Of a stretch of DNA of 64,000 nt, positions 47,250-55,326 are shown piece by piece. The notes beneath the pieces are model-generated. The model was not told the DNA's origin. It saw only the letters and a list, made by a program, of their open reading frames with translations, and searched no databases. The position numbers were made by a program, and so were the translations under genes. Within the stretch, counting starts at the first letter, position 1; every line of letters begins with the position of its first letter. This stretch comes from CAVSWT01 sp963782985 (GTDB lineage: Bacteria > Bacteroidota > Ignavibacteria > Ignavibacteriales > Ignavibacteriaceae). The stretch lies in contig CAWALU010000016.1 in the NCBI GenBank assembly GCA_963782985.1, forward strand, positions 1-64,000, given 5' to 3'.

Positions 47250-48494
47250 TCATTTTAGTTTTATCCATTCAACTAACTCTTTAAAAGATGGACGCTTGCC
47301 GTAAGAGAGAATTCCTATCTTAAATATTTTTGCCGAGATAAGAATAATAAAATAAATTGAGCCGCTCATAATTGTAATAGTCAACAAAATTTCCCACAAA
47401 GGAATTGGCGATGTATTAATTCTTAAAAGCATAATTGAAGGGAGCGTAAAAGGAATATAAGATAAAATTGTAACCAAAAGTGAATTGGGATTTTGTATCG
47501 CCGGAATCGCTAAAACAACGGGAAGAATTATAAATAAATTTAAGTAGCCGGTTATTTGCTGCGCTTCCTGCTCGGTTGAAACGATTGAACCAACTCCGAC
47601 AAAAATTGCGCTGTAAAAAATAAATCCCATAATAAAATAAAGCAGCAAAATAAAAAGATGATCAAACACGGAAGCGGGAATTACGGAAGCGCCGCTAAGC
47701 GATAAGCCTATTACCGACCAAATAAAAATTTGAAATAAACCCAGCAGACTTAATCCTAAAATTTTTCCGGTAAGCAGTTCTTCGGTTGAACAGCTTGAAA
47801 TTAAAATTTCAATTAATCGGTTTGACTTTTCTTCAATTAAACTTCGCACCAGCATTTGTCCCGAATAAATTGTCATCATCATTAATAAAAGAATAAATAT
47901 AAAAGACGAAAAAAAGATTACTAAAAAATCGGCTTTACCTTCTTTGCCGTTCTCTTCTATTTTAATTGATTTGAGCTCAGTTTTTTTTGAAATAAGATTA
48001 ATAATTTCAGGAGAAACTTTTTCTTTCGTAAGAGTAAGATTAATTTTTATTTTATTAAAAGAAGATTCAATCCTGTCTTCGTCTTTAAAATTTCCCGCGC
48101 TTCCGCTTCGATACTCTAATTTCACTGAATCCGTTCCGCCGTTCAAAATTAAAATATAGCTGTCCACTCTGTTAGTAAATACATAATTATCAGCGGAATA
48201 TTTTTGAGCCGATAGAGTCAGTTCATTATTCGTTAGGTTAATTGCGACGTAATTGGGCTGTTGATTTTCTAATTTATATTTTGATAATTCATTAATCAGT
48301 TTATCAAGATAAACTTTAGAAGTATCAACAATACCGATGGCTTTGGTGTGCTCCGCTTCTTCATTTGATAATAAAGTAGGCGCGACTGAAAAGGCGATGA
48401 TAATTAATGGCGTTAGAAAAATAGAAATTATAAAAGCTTTGGTTTTTATTTTTTCCAGAAATTCCCAACGCGCTACGATGAATGTTTTTTTCAT
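47250..48494 (-). CDS. ABC-2 transporter permease (NatB-like)
   Basis: The 414-residue protein has an N-terminal helix (about 19-41), a large extracytoplasmic domain to about residue 180, then five or six helices (VIFFSSFIFILLLMMMTIYSG, ILGLSLLGLFQIFIWSVIGL, LFIILPVVLAIPA). This is the layout of ABC-2 type permeases such as NatB, which export Na+ or drugs. It follows its ATPase gene after 33 bases, forming a two-gene exporter. Substrate is not predictable. Confidence 0.85.
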   Translation of the reverse strand: MKKTFIVARWEFLEKIKTKAFIISIFLTPLIIIAFSVAPTLLSNEEAEHTKAIGIVDTSKVYLDKLINELSKYKLENQQPNYVAINLTNNELTLSAQKYSADNYVFTNRVDSYILILNGGTDSVKLEYRSGSAGNFKDEDRIESSFNKIKINLTLTKEKVSPEIINLISKKTELKSIKIEENGKEGKADFLVIFFSSFIFILLLMMMTIYSGQMLVRSLIEEKSNRLIEILISSCSTEELLTGKILGLSLLGLFQIFIWSVIGLSLSGASVIPASVFDHLFILLLYFIMGFIFYSAIFVGVGSIVSTEQEAQQITGYLNLFIILPVVLAIPAIQNPNSLLVTILSYIPFTLPSIMLLRINTSPIPLWEILLTITIMSGSIYFIILISAKIFKIGILSYGKRPSFKELVEWIKLK

Positions 48495-48527
48495 TTATAA
48501 ATCTTCATTCCAAAAAATCATTATTAT

Positions 48528-49433
48528 TCATTCTTTTACCGGAATGTTTTTATGAATTACATCAATAAAAATTCTATGCAGGGTCGGTTCAACAACTGAA
48601 AACTGTTTTACTTTTATTTTGTCAATTATTGATTTTAAAAACTCATACGGCTCAATATTATCTTTTAATTGCACTTCGGCGTAATTCCGGTAGTTATCAA
48701 TATGCGCTACCCAATCCAGATTATTAATTAATGCGCCGTCGCCTTCGTACTCAATTTTAATATTATTGCCGCCAAATTTTTTTTTGATTTGGGAAACGGT
48801 TCCGCTCACGACTTTTCTACCATTATTAATTAAAAATATTTCGGAGCAGAGCTTTTCAGCGGTTTCCATTTGGTGAGTGGAAAGTATAATTATTTTTCCT
48901 TCATTAGAAAATGAAAGAATCATTTCTTTAATTAATTGCTGATTGATAGGATCAAATCCGCTGAACGGTTCATCAAGTATTAATAGTTTTGGATTGTGAA
49001 TCACCGAAGTTATAAATTGAACTTTCTGCTGATTCCCTTTCGACAACTCCTCTATTTTTTTATTTGCCAATCCCAAAATTTCCAGCTTATCTAACCAAAA
49101 ATTTGCTTGTTCCAAAGCTGAAGCCTTGCTCATATTTTTTAACTCGGCAAAGTATAAAATTACATCCAGCGTTTTGCTTTTTTTATATAAGCCCCGCTCT
49201 TCGGGAAGATATCCAATTACATTAAAAAATTCTTCAGTAATTGGTTTAGCGTTAAAAGTTATTTCGCCGGAAGTGGGTTTAATAATATTTAAGACGGCGC
49301 GGATGGTAGTGGTTTTGCCGGCGCCGTTAGGACCCAGCATTCCAAATATTTTTCCCTCATCTACTGAAAATGAAATGTCATCAACAGCGGTTACATTTTT
49401 GAATTCTTTTTTTAGATTATTAACGACAAGCAT
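48528..49433 (-). CDS. ABC transporter ATP-binding protein (NatA-like)
   Basis: The 301-residue ATPase has Walker A GMLGPNGAGKTTTIRAVL, signature ELSKGNQQKVQFI, Walker B LLILDEPFSGFDP and the switch histidine ILSTHQMETAE. The C-terminal 80 residues form the DUF4162-like extension of this subgroup. It powers the NatB-like permease directly downstream. No regulator is next to it. Confidence 0.93.
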   Translation of the reverse strand: MLVVNNLKKEFKNVTAVDDISFSVDEGKIFGMLGPNGAGKTTTIRAVLNIIKPTSGEITFNAKPITEEFFNVIGYLPEERGLYKKSKTLDVILYFAELKNMSKASALEQANFWLDKLEILGLANKKIEELSKGNQQKVQFITSVIHNPKLLILDEPFSGFDPINQQLIKEMILSFSNEGKIIILSTHQMETAEKLCSEIFLINNGRKVVSGTVSQIKKKFGGNNIKIEYEGDGALINNLDWVAHIDNYRNYAEVQLKDNIEPYEFLKSIIDKIKVKQFSVVEPTLHRIFIDVIHKNIPVKE

Positions 49434-49585
49434 TTTATCAAGTAAAATTATTTTATTCGGTGATGAATTTATAAAATATTACCGAAATAATTATCCCAAG
49501 CTGTAATTAAAATTGATATTGTATTTTTTTAGATTCATATTACTGCAACCGCTAATCAGCCGCACAAGCATATAGCCGCAAGTAT

Positions 49586-49652
49586 GTAGCCCCATGCTTT
49601 AGCTTGCGCTGACAATATTATGACAAACGCAACCCGAAAGGCTGCGGTTACG
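49586..49652. repeat. Pair of imperfect palindromic repeats in a 320-base gap
   Basis: Unit A (49586-49613) reads GTAGCC ... GCTTTAGC ... GCTGAC; unit B (49628-49652) reads CGCAACCC ... GGCTGCGGTTACG. Each is an imperfect hairpin of the AGCCGCAAGCTAAAGC type. GC is raised relative to flanks. The rest of the gap from 49434 to 49753 holds no gene; the peroxiredoxin starts at 49754. Confidence 0.55.
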
Positions 49653-49753
49653 AGTTACAAATGGTATTTATACTTGGTTTGTTTGAGCCGTGTTATTTAA
49701 CTAATTTTGAACAATCACAAATCAAATTTAATTTTTATTTTAGAAGGAAAAGA

Positions 49754-50023
49754 ATGTCCATTCAGATTGGAGACGCCGCTCCTGATTTTGCTTTAATTAA
49801 TACGGATGGAGAGAAAGTTTCATTAAGTGATTTTAATAAAGAAGCCGCGCCAAAATATGATTCCTTGTACGATATTTTTTTGCCCGGCAAATATAATTAC
49901 ATAGGCGTTGCAAAAAGATCGGCATTTGTAATTGGCAAAGACGGTAAAATAAAATATATGGAAATTTGTCCTTCATCCGGCGATCAGCCGAGTTATGAAA
50001 AAATAAAAAATTCATTACAATAA
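49754..50023 (+). CDS. Peroxiredoxin-like protein lacking the catalytic core (internal deletion)
   Basis: The 89-residue protein starts like an AhpC/Tsa peroxiredoxin (IQIGDAAPDFALINTDGEKV) and ends like one (GVAKRSAFVIGKDGKIKYM, then PSSGDQPSYEKIKNSL). However, SLSDF leads directly into NKEAAPKYDSLYD. In relatives LSDF occurs twice, once before and once about 70 residues after the peroxidatic cysteine segment, and the second is followed by NKEAAPKYD. The region between the two is missing, including the active-site Cys, and the frame is preserved. It cannot be an active peroxidase. A ribosome site AAGGAAAAG precedes ATG 49754. Confidence 0.75.
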   Translation: MSIQIGDAAPDFALINTDGEKVSLSDFNKEAAPKYDSLYDIFLPGKYNYIGVAKRSAFVIGKDGKIKYMEICPSSGDQPSYEKIKNSLQ

Positions 50024-50032
50024 AATCGGAAT

Positions 50033-50362
50033 ATGTCTTATATGATAGTGCAGTTAAAACCTAAAGAACTAAAAGAAATGTTTGATAAGAAAGAAGAGAT
50101 AAAATTAATAGATGTGCGCGAAGAATGGGAACATCACTTAACAAATTTGGAAAATTCAGACTTAATTCCGTTGGGATTATTTCACCAACGATTTGCTGAA
50201 TTAAGTCCTAATCAAAAAGTCGTTATATATTGTCATCACGGAATAAGAAGTTATCAAGCCTGTCTTTATTTGGAAAAGGTTGGCTTTAGCGAAGTTTATA
50301 ACCTTGACGGCGGAATTGACGCCTGGAGTAAAGAGGTTGATAATTCAGTCCCCACTTATTAA
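50033..50362 (+). CDS. Rhodanese-like domain protein
   Basis: The 109-residue single rhodanese domain has LIDVREEWEHH and the active-site loop YCHHGIRSYQACLYL with C67 as the sulfur-carrying cysteine. The ending GFSEVYNLDGGIDAWSKEV is typical. It transfers sulfane sulfur or acts as a persulfide carrier in the cytoplasm. It starts nine bases after the truncated peroxiredoxin and precedes bcp, so the three may share a redox-related transcript. Confidence 0.92.
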   Translation: MSYMIVQLKPKELKEMFDKKEEIKLIDVREEWEHHLTNLENSDLIPLGLFHQRFAELSPNQKVVIYCHHGIRSYQACLYLEKVGFSEVYNLDGGIDAWSKEVDNSVPTY

Positions 50363-50364
50363 TA

Positions 50365-50423
50365 GAGACGTTGTGCCAACGTCTCATATAAAATAATATT
50401 AAGAGAAGTTCTCAGAACATCTC
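50365..50423. repeat. Two related nine-base-arm palindromes in tandem
   Basis: GAGACGTTG/CAACGTCTC (50365-50385) and GAGAAGTTC/GAACATCTC (50403-50423) share the same layout of a three-base loop and nine-base arms, with inner bases that differ but stay paired (one mismatch in the second). Either could act as a weak terminator for the rhodanese gene, but no T-tract follows. Confidence 0.75.
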
Positions 50424-50455
50424 TGCAAAATTATAATAGATTAAGGAGAATTTTA

Positions 50456-50920
50456 ATGTTGGAAGAAGGGAAAAAAGCGCCGGCGTTTCAGTTGAAAGAT
50501 CAAAATGGAGAAACACATTCTCTAAGCGAGTACAAAGGAAAGAATGTTGTTTTATATTTTTATCCAAAAGATAATACTTCAGGCTGTACCGCCGAGGCGT
50601 GCAGTTTCAAAGATGATTTTCCAAAATTTAAAAATATAAACGCGGCAATAATTGGCGTAAGCCCTGATTCGGTGGAGTCGCATAAAAAATTTGCTGAAAA
50701 ATATAAATTGCCGTTTACGCTTTTGGCAGATGACGAAAAAGAAGTCGTAGAAAAATATGGAGTTTGGAAAGAGAAAAGTATGTACGGCAGAAAATATATG
50801 GGCGTTGAAAGAACAACCTTTATTATTGATGATAAAGGAACAATTAAAAAAATATTCCGTAAAGTCAAAGTTCCGAATCATAATAAAGTAGTATTGGCAT
50901 TTTTAAAAGATTTAGAATAA
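50456..50920 (+). CDS. bcp: Thioredoxin-dependent thiol peroxidase (BCP-type peroxiredoxin)
   Basis: The 154-residue peroxiredoxin has the peroxidatic C44 in NTSGCTAEACSF and a second cysteine C49 five residues later, the atypical two-cysteine arrangement of BCP. ERTTFIIDDKGTIKKIF near residue 124 completes the fold. It reduces alkyl hydroperoxides with thioredoxin in the cytoplasm. The ribosome site AAGGAG lies nine bases ahead. Unlike the peroxiredoxin at 49754, it is intact. Confidence 0.94.
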   Translation: MLEEGKKAPAFQLKDQNGETHSLSEYKGKNVVLYFYPKDNTSGCTAEACSFKDDFPKFKNINAAIIGVSPDSVESHKKFAEKYKLPFTLLADDEKEVVEKYGVWKEKSMYGRKYMGVERTTFIIDDKGTIKKIFRKVKVPNHNKVVLAFLKDLE

Positions 50921-50946
50921 AACATAAACAATTAAATAAACTCAAA

Positions 50947-51354
50947 ATGATTTACTTAACCCGTCGCGAAAGATTTAGCGCCGCGCATCGTTTATTTCTT
51001 CCCAATTTATCTGATGAAGAAAATGAAAAAGTTTTTGGCATGTGCAGCAACCCAAATTGGCACGGACATAATTATGTTTTGGAAATTGTCGTCGCGGGCG
51101 AAGTTGATAAAGAAACCGGTTTTGTTCTAAATATTAAAACTCTAAAAAATATTATTCGAGAAAATGTGATTGATAAAGTTGACCATAAAAATTTAAATAT
51201 TGATACTGATTTTATGAATGGAATAATTCCTACTTCTGAAAATATTACAATGGCAATTTGGAAACAGTTAGTAAATAAAATTCCAAGCGGCAAACTTTTT
51301 TCAGTTAAGCTTTATGAAACTGAAAATAATTATTTTGAATTTAAAGGAGAATAA
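50947..51354 (+). CDS. 6-pyruvoyl-tetrahydropterin synthase family, cysteine-type (PTPS/QueD)
   Basis: The 135-residue protein has zinc histidines (FSAAHRLF; HGHNY), catalytic C33 in FGMCSNPNWHGHNYVLEI, VDHKNLNID and a C-terminal YETENNYFEFKGE that closely parallels animal PTPS. True PTPS converts dihydroneopterin triphosphate to 6-pyruvoyl-tetrahydropterin. The same fold makes 6-carboxy-tetrahydropterin for queuosine (QueD). The retained FGxCxNPNxHGHNY block and the adjacent folE and two SDR genes favour biopterin synthesis. The start is ATG 50947. Confidence 0.85.
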   Translation: MIYLTRRERFSAAHRLFLPNLSDEENEKVFGMCSNPNWHGHNYVLEIVVAGEVDKETGFVLNIKTLKNIIRENVIDKVDHKNLNIDTDFMNGIIPTSENITMAIWKQLVNKIPSGKLFSVKLYETENNYFEFKGE

Positions 51355-51356
51355 AT

Positions 51357-51923
51357 TTGAACAACGATAAAGTTCAATCTTTAACAGTTGATTTGTTAAA
51401 AGAGATTGGCGAAGATCCGCAGCGCGAAGGATTATTAAATACGCCCAAACGCGTTGCTAACGCTTATGAATTTTTAACGGCGGGTTATAATAAAAATATT
51501 GAAGAAGTTTTAAATGGCGCCATCTTTAATGAAAAGTATGATGAAATGGTGCTTGTAAAAAACATAGATTTTTATAGTATGTGCGAGCATCACATGCTTC
51601 CGTTTTATGGAAAAGTTCACATTGCATATATTCCAAACGGGAAAATTATCGGCTTAAGTAAAGCGCCGAGAATTGTGGAAGTATTTTCCCGCAGACTTCA
51701 AGTGCAGGAAAGAATGACGCAGCAAATTGCGGATACAATTAATAAATATCTTGAGCCGCAAGGCGTGGCAGTGGTATCGGAAGCGTTTCATATGTGCATG
51801 ATGATGCGCGGCGTTGAAAAACAAAATTCATCCGCAACCGCAAGCGCAATGCATGGAGTTTTTAAGGAAGACATGCGAACCAGAGCCGAGTTTTTAAATT
51901 TGATTTCAAGCAAGAATATTTAG
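51357..51923 (+). CDS. folE: GTP cyclohydrolase I
   Basis: The 188-residue FolE has DLLKEIGEDPQREGLLNTPKRVA at the N-terminus, the zinc/active-site segment MCEHHMLPFYGKVHIAYIP, GLSKAPRIVEVFSRRLQVQERM and HMCMMMRGVEKQNSSATAS. It forms 7,8-dihydroneopterin triphosphate from GTP, the shared first step of folate, queuosine and biopterin synthesis. The start is TTG 51357; the ribosome site AAAGGAG lies within the last codons of the pterin synthase, showing tight coupling. Confidence 0.96.
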   Translation: MNNDKVQSLTVDLLKEIGEDPQREGLLNTPKRVANAYEFLTAGYNKNIEEVLNGAIFNEKYDEMVLVKNIDFYSMCEHHMLPFYGKVHIAYIPNGKIIGLSKAPRIVEVFSRRLQVQERMTQQIADTINKYLEPQGVAVVSEAFHMCMMMRGVEKQNSSATASAMHGVFKEDMRTRAEFLNLISSKNI

Positions 51924-51949
51924 TTAGAATATTTTAATTATAATTTTTT

Positions 51950-52663
51950 ATGAGTAAATCTAAACCTGGAATTTGGATAACCGGCGCAAGTTCAGGCATT
52001 GGCAGAGCCGCTGCAATTGAATTTGCAAAAACCGGAAGCAATGTTTTTGTTTCGGCGCGGCGCGCAGTTGAACTGGAACGGTTGAATAAAGAATTGAATA
52101 AAGAAAAATTAAAAGTAAATATTTTTCCGTGTAATGTCGCTTCATCTGCAAATGTAGATCAAACATTAAAAAAAATTTTAGCTGAGAGTAAAATTGATTG
52201 TTTAATTAATAACGCAGGCATTACTTCATTTAAAAATGCCGTTGATAATTCTGCGAATGAAATTGACGATGTAATTAATACTAATTTGCTCGGATCAATT
52301 TACACTACTAAATATATTCTTCCGCATTTTATTGAGCAGGGCGGGGGAACTATAATTAATATTTTATCTATCGTTACAAAAAAAATTTTAACGCAAAGCA
52401 GCCTTTACACTGCGGCTAAAATGGGTTTGCTGGGCTATACAAATGTTTTGCGCGAGGAAGTCCGCGATAAAAAAATAAAAATAATAAACGTAATTCCCGG
52501 CGCAACTGAAACGCCAATGTGGTCAAAAGATATTAGAAATGAACACAGTGAAAGAATGATGCAGCCCGAAGACATTGCTCAAATTTTAGTTTGGGCTTAT
52601 CTGCAAAAAGGAAATATGGTTAGCGAAGAAATAGTAATCAGACCAATAGAAGGAGATATATAA
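51950..52663 (+). CDS. Short-chain dehydrogenase/reductase (first of a pair)
   Basis: The 237-residue classical SDR has cofactor motif ITGASSGIGRAAAIEF, an Arg pair after the second strand (SARRA) that suggests NADPH, NNAG in CLINNAGITSF, catalytic Ser in NILSIVTKK and the YxxxK pair in SLYTAAKMG. Position after folE makes it a candidate sepiapterin reductase-like enzyme for tetrahydrobiopterin. Its stop overlaps the start of the next SDR (TAATG), a sign of coupled translation. Confidence 0.88.
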   Translation: MSKSKPGIWITGASSGIGRAAAIEFAKTGSNVFVSARRAVELERLNKELNKEKLKVNIFPCNVASSANVDQTLKKILAESKIDCLINNAGITSFKNAVDNSANEIDDVINTNLLGSIYTTKYILPHFIEQGGGTIINILSIVTKKILTQSSLYTAAKMGLLGYTNVLREEVRDKKIKIINVIPGATETPMWSKDIRNEHSERMMQPEDIAQILVWAYLQKGNMVSEEIVIRPIEGDI

Positions 52664-53373
52664 TGAGTAAAAAAGATTTAGCGGTTGTAACCGGCGCAAG
52701 CAAGGGCATTGGCTACGGTATAGCTTTAAAATTAGCCGATGAAAATAATGACGTAATGATTTTCGGAAGAGATGTTGACGATTTAAAAAAAGTTCAAAGT
52801 GAAATAAAAGCTAAAGGAGTTGAATGCGATTATTTTTCAGGCGATGTGAACGATGTTGAGTTTGTTAATAAATCCGTAAAAGAAATTGAAAATAAATACG
52901 GCAAAGTTGACCATCTAATTAATAATGCCGGAGTGGGAATTTTAAAGCCGTTTGTTGAATCAACTTTAGATGAATTTAAAACTCAGGTTGATACAAATAT
53001 ATACGGCGTTTATAATTTTACCAAAGCTGTAATTGATGGAATGATTGAAAGAAAAAGCGGATCAATAATTAATATTGCGTCGCTTGCCGGTAAAAATTCA
53101 TTTGTCGGGGGCACAATGTATTCCGCTACTAAACATGCGCTGTTAGGATTTACGCGTTCGCTGATGCTGGAAGTTCGGCAGTATGATATTCGCGTGGCGG
53201 CAATTTGTCCCGGCTCCGTTTACACTGATTTTGGCGGCGGAGTTCAAAGAAAAAATAAAGCTAACATTTTACAAATTGAAGATGTGGCGCACGCAGTCTC
53301 TGCCATAATGAAATTACCTGTAACCGCTTTGATGAGTGAAATTGATTTGCGACCGACTAATCCTAAAAAATAA
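52663..53373 (+). CDS. Short-chain dehydrogenase/reductase (second of a pair)
   Basis: The 236-residue classical SDR has VTGASKGIGYGIAL, FGRD after the second strand, LINNAGVGILKPF, NIASLAGKNSF with the catalytic Ser, and MYSATKHALLGFTR as the YxxxK pair. It is a different sequence from the first SDR rather than a recent duplicate. It may share the final reductions of pterin side chains, or act on another carbonyl. A terminator follows, which ends the pterin group. Confidence 0.88.
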   Translation: MSKKDLAVVTGASKGIGYGIALKLADENNDVMIFGRDVDDLKKVQSEIKAKGVECDYFSGDVNDVEFVNKSVKEIENKYGKVDHLINNAGVGILKPFVESTLDEFKTQVDTNIYGVYNFTKAVIDGMIERKSGSIINIASLAGKNSFVGGTMYSATKHALLGFTRSLMLEVRQYDIRVAAICPGSVYTDFGGGVQRKNKANILQIEDVAHAVSAIMKLPVTALMSEIDLRPTNPKK

Positions 53374-53400
53374 ATTTGAATTTAATTACATCTTTAAAAC

Positions 53401-53436
53401 AAAAAAGCTCACCATTTATAGTGAGCTTTTTTTTTG
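53401..53436 (+). terminator. Rho-independent terminator after the SDR pair
   Basis: AAAAGCTCAC (53403-53412) and GTGAGCTTTT (53421-53430) form a ten-base perfect stem with an eight-base loop, followed by a run of T. The A-run on the other side would let it also work for the convergent minus-strand gene. Confidence 0.88.
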
Positions 53437-53457
53437 GGATATAATTTAAAGAACTAA

Positions 53458-53965
53458 TTAATTGTCAATATCATTTTTGGGCGACATACCGCGCTTATTT
53501 TTCATCATTTTATGCTTGTCCATATGACCTTTTTCATCATCCATTCCTTTCATCATAAGCATTCTTTTACCCATTTTTAACCATTTGACTTTTTGAGTAT
53601 TATCAAGTTGATCATAAACATCCATATGATGATTGGCTTTCTCCACTGCTATTTTAGTTTTTGCGCTTGCTATATTTTCAATGGCGCTAATAACATCAGA
53701 TCTTTTAAAATTACTATTAGAGAAAACTTCTTGCAAAGCAATCTCTTGTTTCTTTTAAAGCGGAATTCAAATCTACCATTCTTTTTTGATGATCAATTCT
53801 TAATCCTTCAATTTTATCTTTTTGCGCGTCGGTTAAATTTAATTTCTTAAAACCGGATTGCTGATCGCCTTTGCCCGGTCGCTGATCATTTTGCCCCAAA
53901 GCTGAACTAACGAAAATGAACGCTGAAAAAATAAAAACAGTTATTAATAAAATGTGCTTTTTCAT
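53458..53965 (-). pseudogene. Spy/CpxP-like periplasmic protein, frameshifted
   Basis: Two overlapping pieces (53965-53717 and 53736-53458) form one protein of about 168 residues if one A is removed from the A3 run in GAAAC (plus strand T3, 53749-53751). It has a signal peptide (LLITVFIFSAFIFVSS), the FKKLNLTDAQKDKIEGLR segment of the LTxxQ/CpxP family near residue 40, and a second similar segment (YDQLDNTQKVKWLK). The tail is rich in Met, His, Lys (MDDEKGHMDKHKMM), which suggests metal binding. Such proteins act as periplasmic chaperones or metal sensors. It is divergent from the ECF sigma gene. Confidence 0.75.
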
Positions 53966-54152
53966 TTTTTTATCCTCCGAAATGTTTTTGAATATAACTT
54001 TGTATTTTAGTTTAATCCTTTGACATTCAAAAATTAATTTTGGTTTAAAGAAATAAATTTTGTACAGCGCTTTTTTACAAAATATTTTTCCGTAAAATAT
54101 TTAAACCTCTTTGTTCAAAAACTTGTCAAATTAAAGCATAACCGCGGAAGCT

Positions 54153-54705
54153 ATGACTGAAAATGAAATTGTCTTTCAATTAATTAAAGACTTTTTAAAT
54201 GGCGACGAAGGCGCGTTCAATAAAATTGTTAATAAATATAAAGATAGAATTTATTGGCATGCAAGAAGAATGACCGGCAATCATCTTGATGCAGATGAGA
54301 TTGTGCAAGAAGTGCTTTTGGTTATGTATAAAAGCCTAAAAGATTTTCAATATAAATCTTCGCTTTATACCTGGATTTATAGAATTACTTCTACGCGTAC
54401 AATTAATTATTTAAAAGAAAAGAAAAGTAAGACAATTATTTTCTTTAGAAGATTCACACAATAAAATTTCTTTTAATGATGACATAATTAAAAATATTGA
54501 AGATAAAGAAAAACTAAAACGAGTTGAGAAGGCGTTACAAAAAATTCCAGCAAAGCAAAGGGAAGTTTTTCTATTTAGAATTTATGAAGGTTTATCGTAC
54601 GAAGAAATTTCCGAAATTACGGGTAAAAGCGTGGGCGGTTTGAAAGCAAATTATTTTCACGCAGCAAAAAAACTTATTGAACTGATGAAAGAAAATGGAA
54701 ACTAA
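54153..54705 (+). pseudogene. ECF-type RNA polymerase sigma factor, frameshifted
   Basis: Region 2 is in the first piece (54153-54464): FNKIVNKYKDRIYWHARRM, DADEIVQEVLLVMYKSL, YTWIYRITSTRTINYL. Region 4 follows in another frame (KRVEKALQKIPAKQREVFL, YEGLSYEEISEITGKS) to a stop at 54705. Restoring one T in the T4 run (54439-54442) gives one 184-residue sigma of typical ECF length. ECF sigmas direct RNA polymerase to envelope or metal-stress promoters. The adjacent membrane and periplasmic genes look like its control partners. The single-base break is more likely sequence error than decay. Confidence 0.85.
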
Positions 54706-55324
54706 AATGGACAATAAAAATAATATTATCAGATACTTTGATAATCAAATGTCGGAAAATGAAAAATTATTATTTGAACAAGAATTAATCTCTTCATCTA
54801 ACCTTAAAAAAGATTTTGACGATTATAAAATTTTTCTAGCTCAATTTGATGAAACAAAAAATATAGAATTAAATAATGATAATCTGAATAACATTGTCCC
54901 GAATTTTAGAGAGAGAATTGATAAATCTAAAAAGTCTAAAATTTTTTCAACAAAATTTATTTTTGCCGGAAGCGCTTTGGCAATTGTTATTTTAGCTTTT
55001 GTTTTGTTTGTTCTTCCTTCAAATAACAAGTCAAATTCTGTTCAGCAAATTGCCGCCGAAATGAATTCGGAAGAAATTAATAATACATTAAGTGATTATT
55101 TGAGCAACGTAAATTATTCGCAATTAAATTTAAGTTCTTCGGCAGATTATGACTCGGTTTTTACAAATATATTAGGCTCCGAATTAAACCCTGGCTCTAA
55201 TATTAATCTTGATTTAATTTCATATAACACTTCAGGATTGTCTCAGCTTGAAGATTACATTAGTGAAAATGAAGCTGAGAATATTTATAATGAAATTCTA
55301 AATAAAAATTTCTTTAAGGAATAG
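54695..55324 (+). CDS. Putative membrane anti-sigma factor
   Basis: The 209-residue protein has an N-terminal cytoplasmic region of about 85 residues with a helical FDNQMSENEKLLFEQELI segment, typical of the zinc-free anti-sigma helices. One membrane span follows (about 86-105, FIFAGSALAIVILAFVLFVL), then a Ser/Asn-rich periplasmic half. It overlaps the end of the sigma gene by 11 bases (an alternative ATG at 54707 would remove the overlap), and the Spy-like gene starts two bases after its stop. Gene order sigma-anti-sigma-periplasmic sensor is like the cnrYXH logic, but no direct homology is recognised. Confidence 0.6.
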   Translation: METKMDNKNNIIRYFDNQMSENEKLLFEQELISSSNLKKDFDDYKIFLAQFDETKNIELNNDNLNNIVPNFRERIDKSKKSKIFSTKFIFAGSALAIVILAFVLFVLPSNNKSNSVQQIAAEMNSEEINNTLSDYLSNVNYSQLNLSSSADYDSVFTNILGSELNPGSNINLDLISYNTSGLSQLEDYISENEAENIYNEILNKNFFKE

Positions 55325-55326
55325 AA

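Noticed and set aside
49661..49753. Longer start of the peroxiredoxin-like frame at 49661
   Set aside because: The extra residues do not match the family, and AAGGAAAAG directly precedes ATG 49754.
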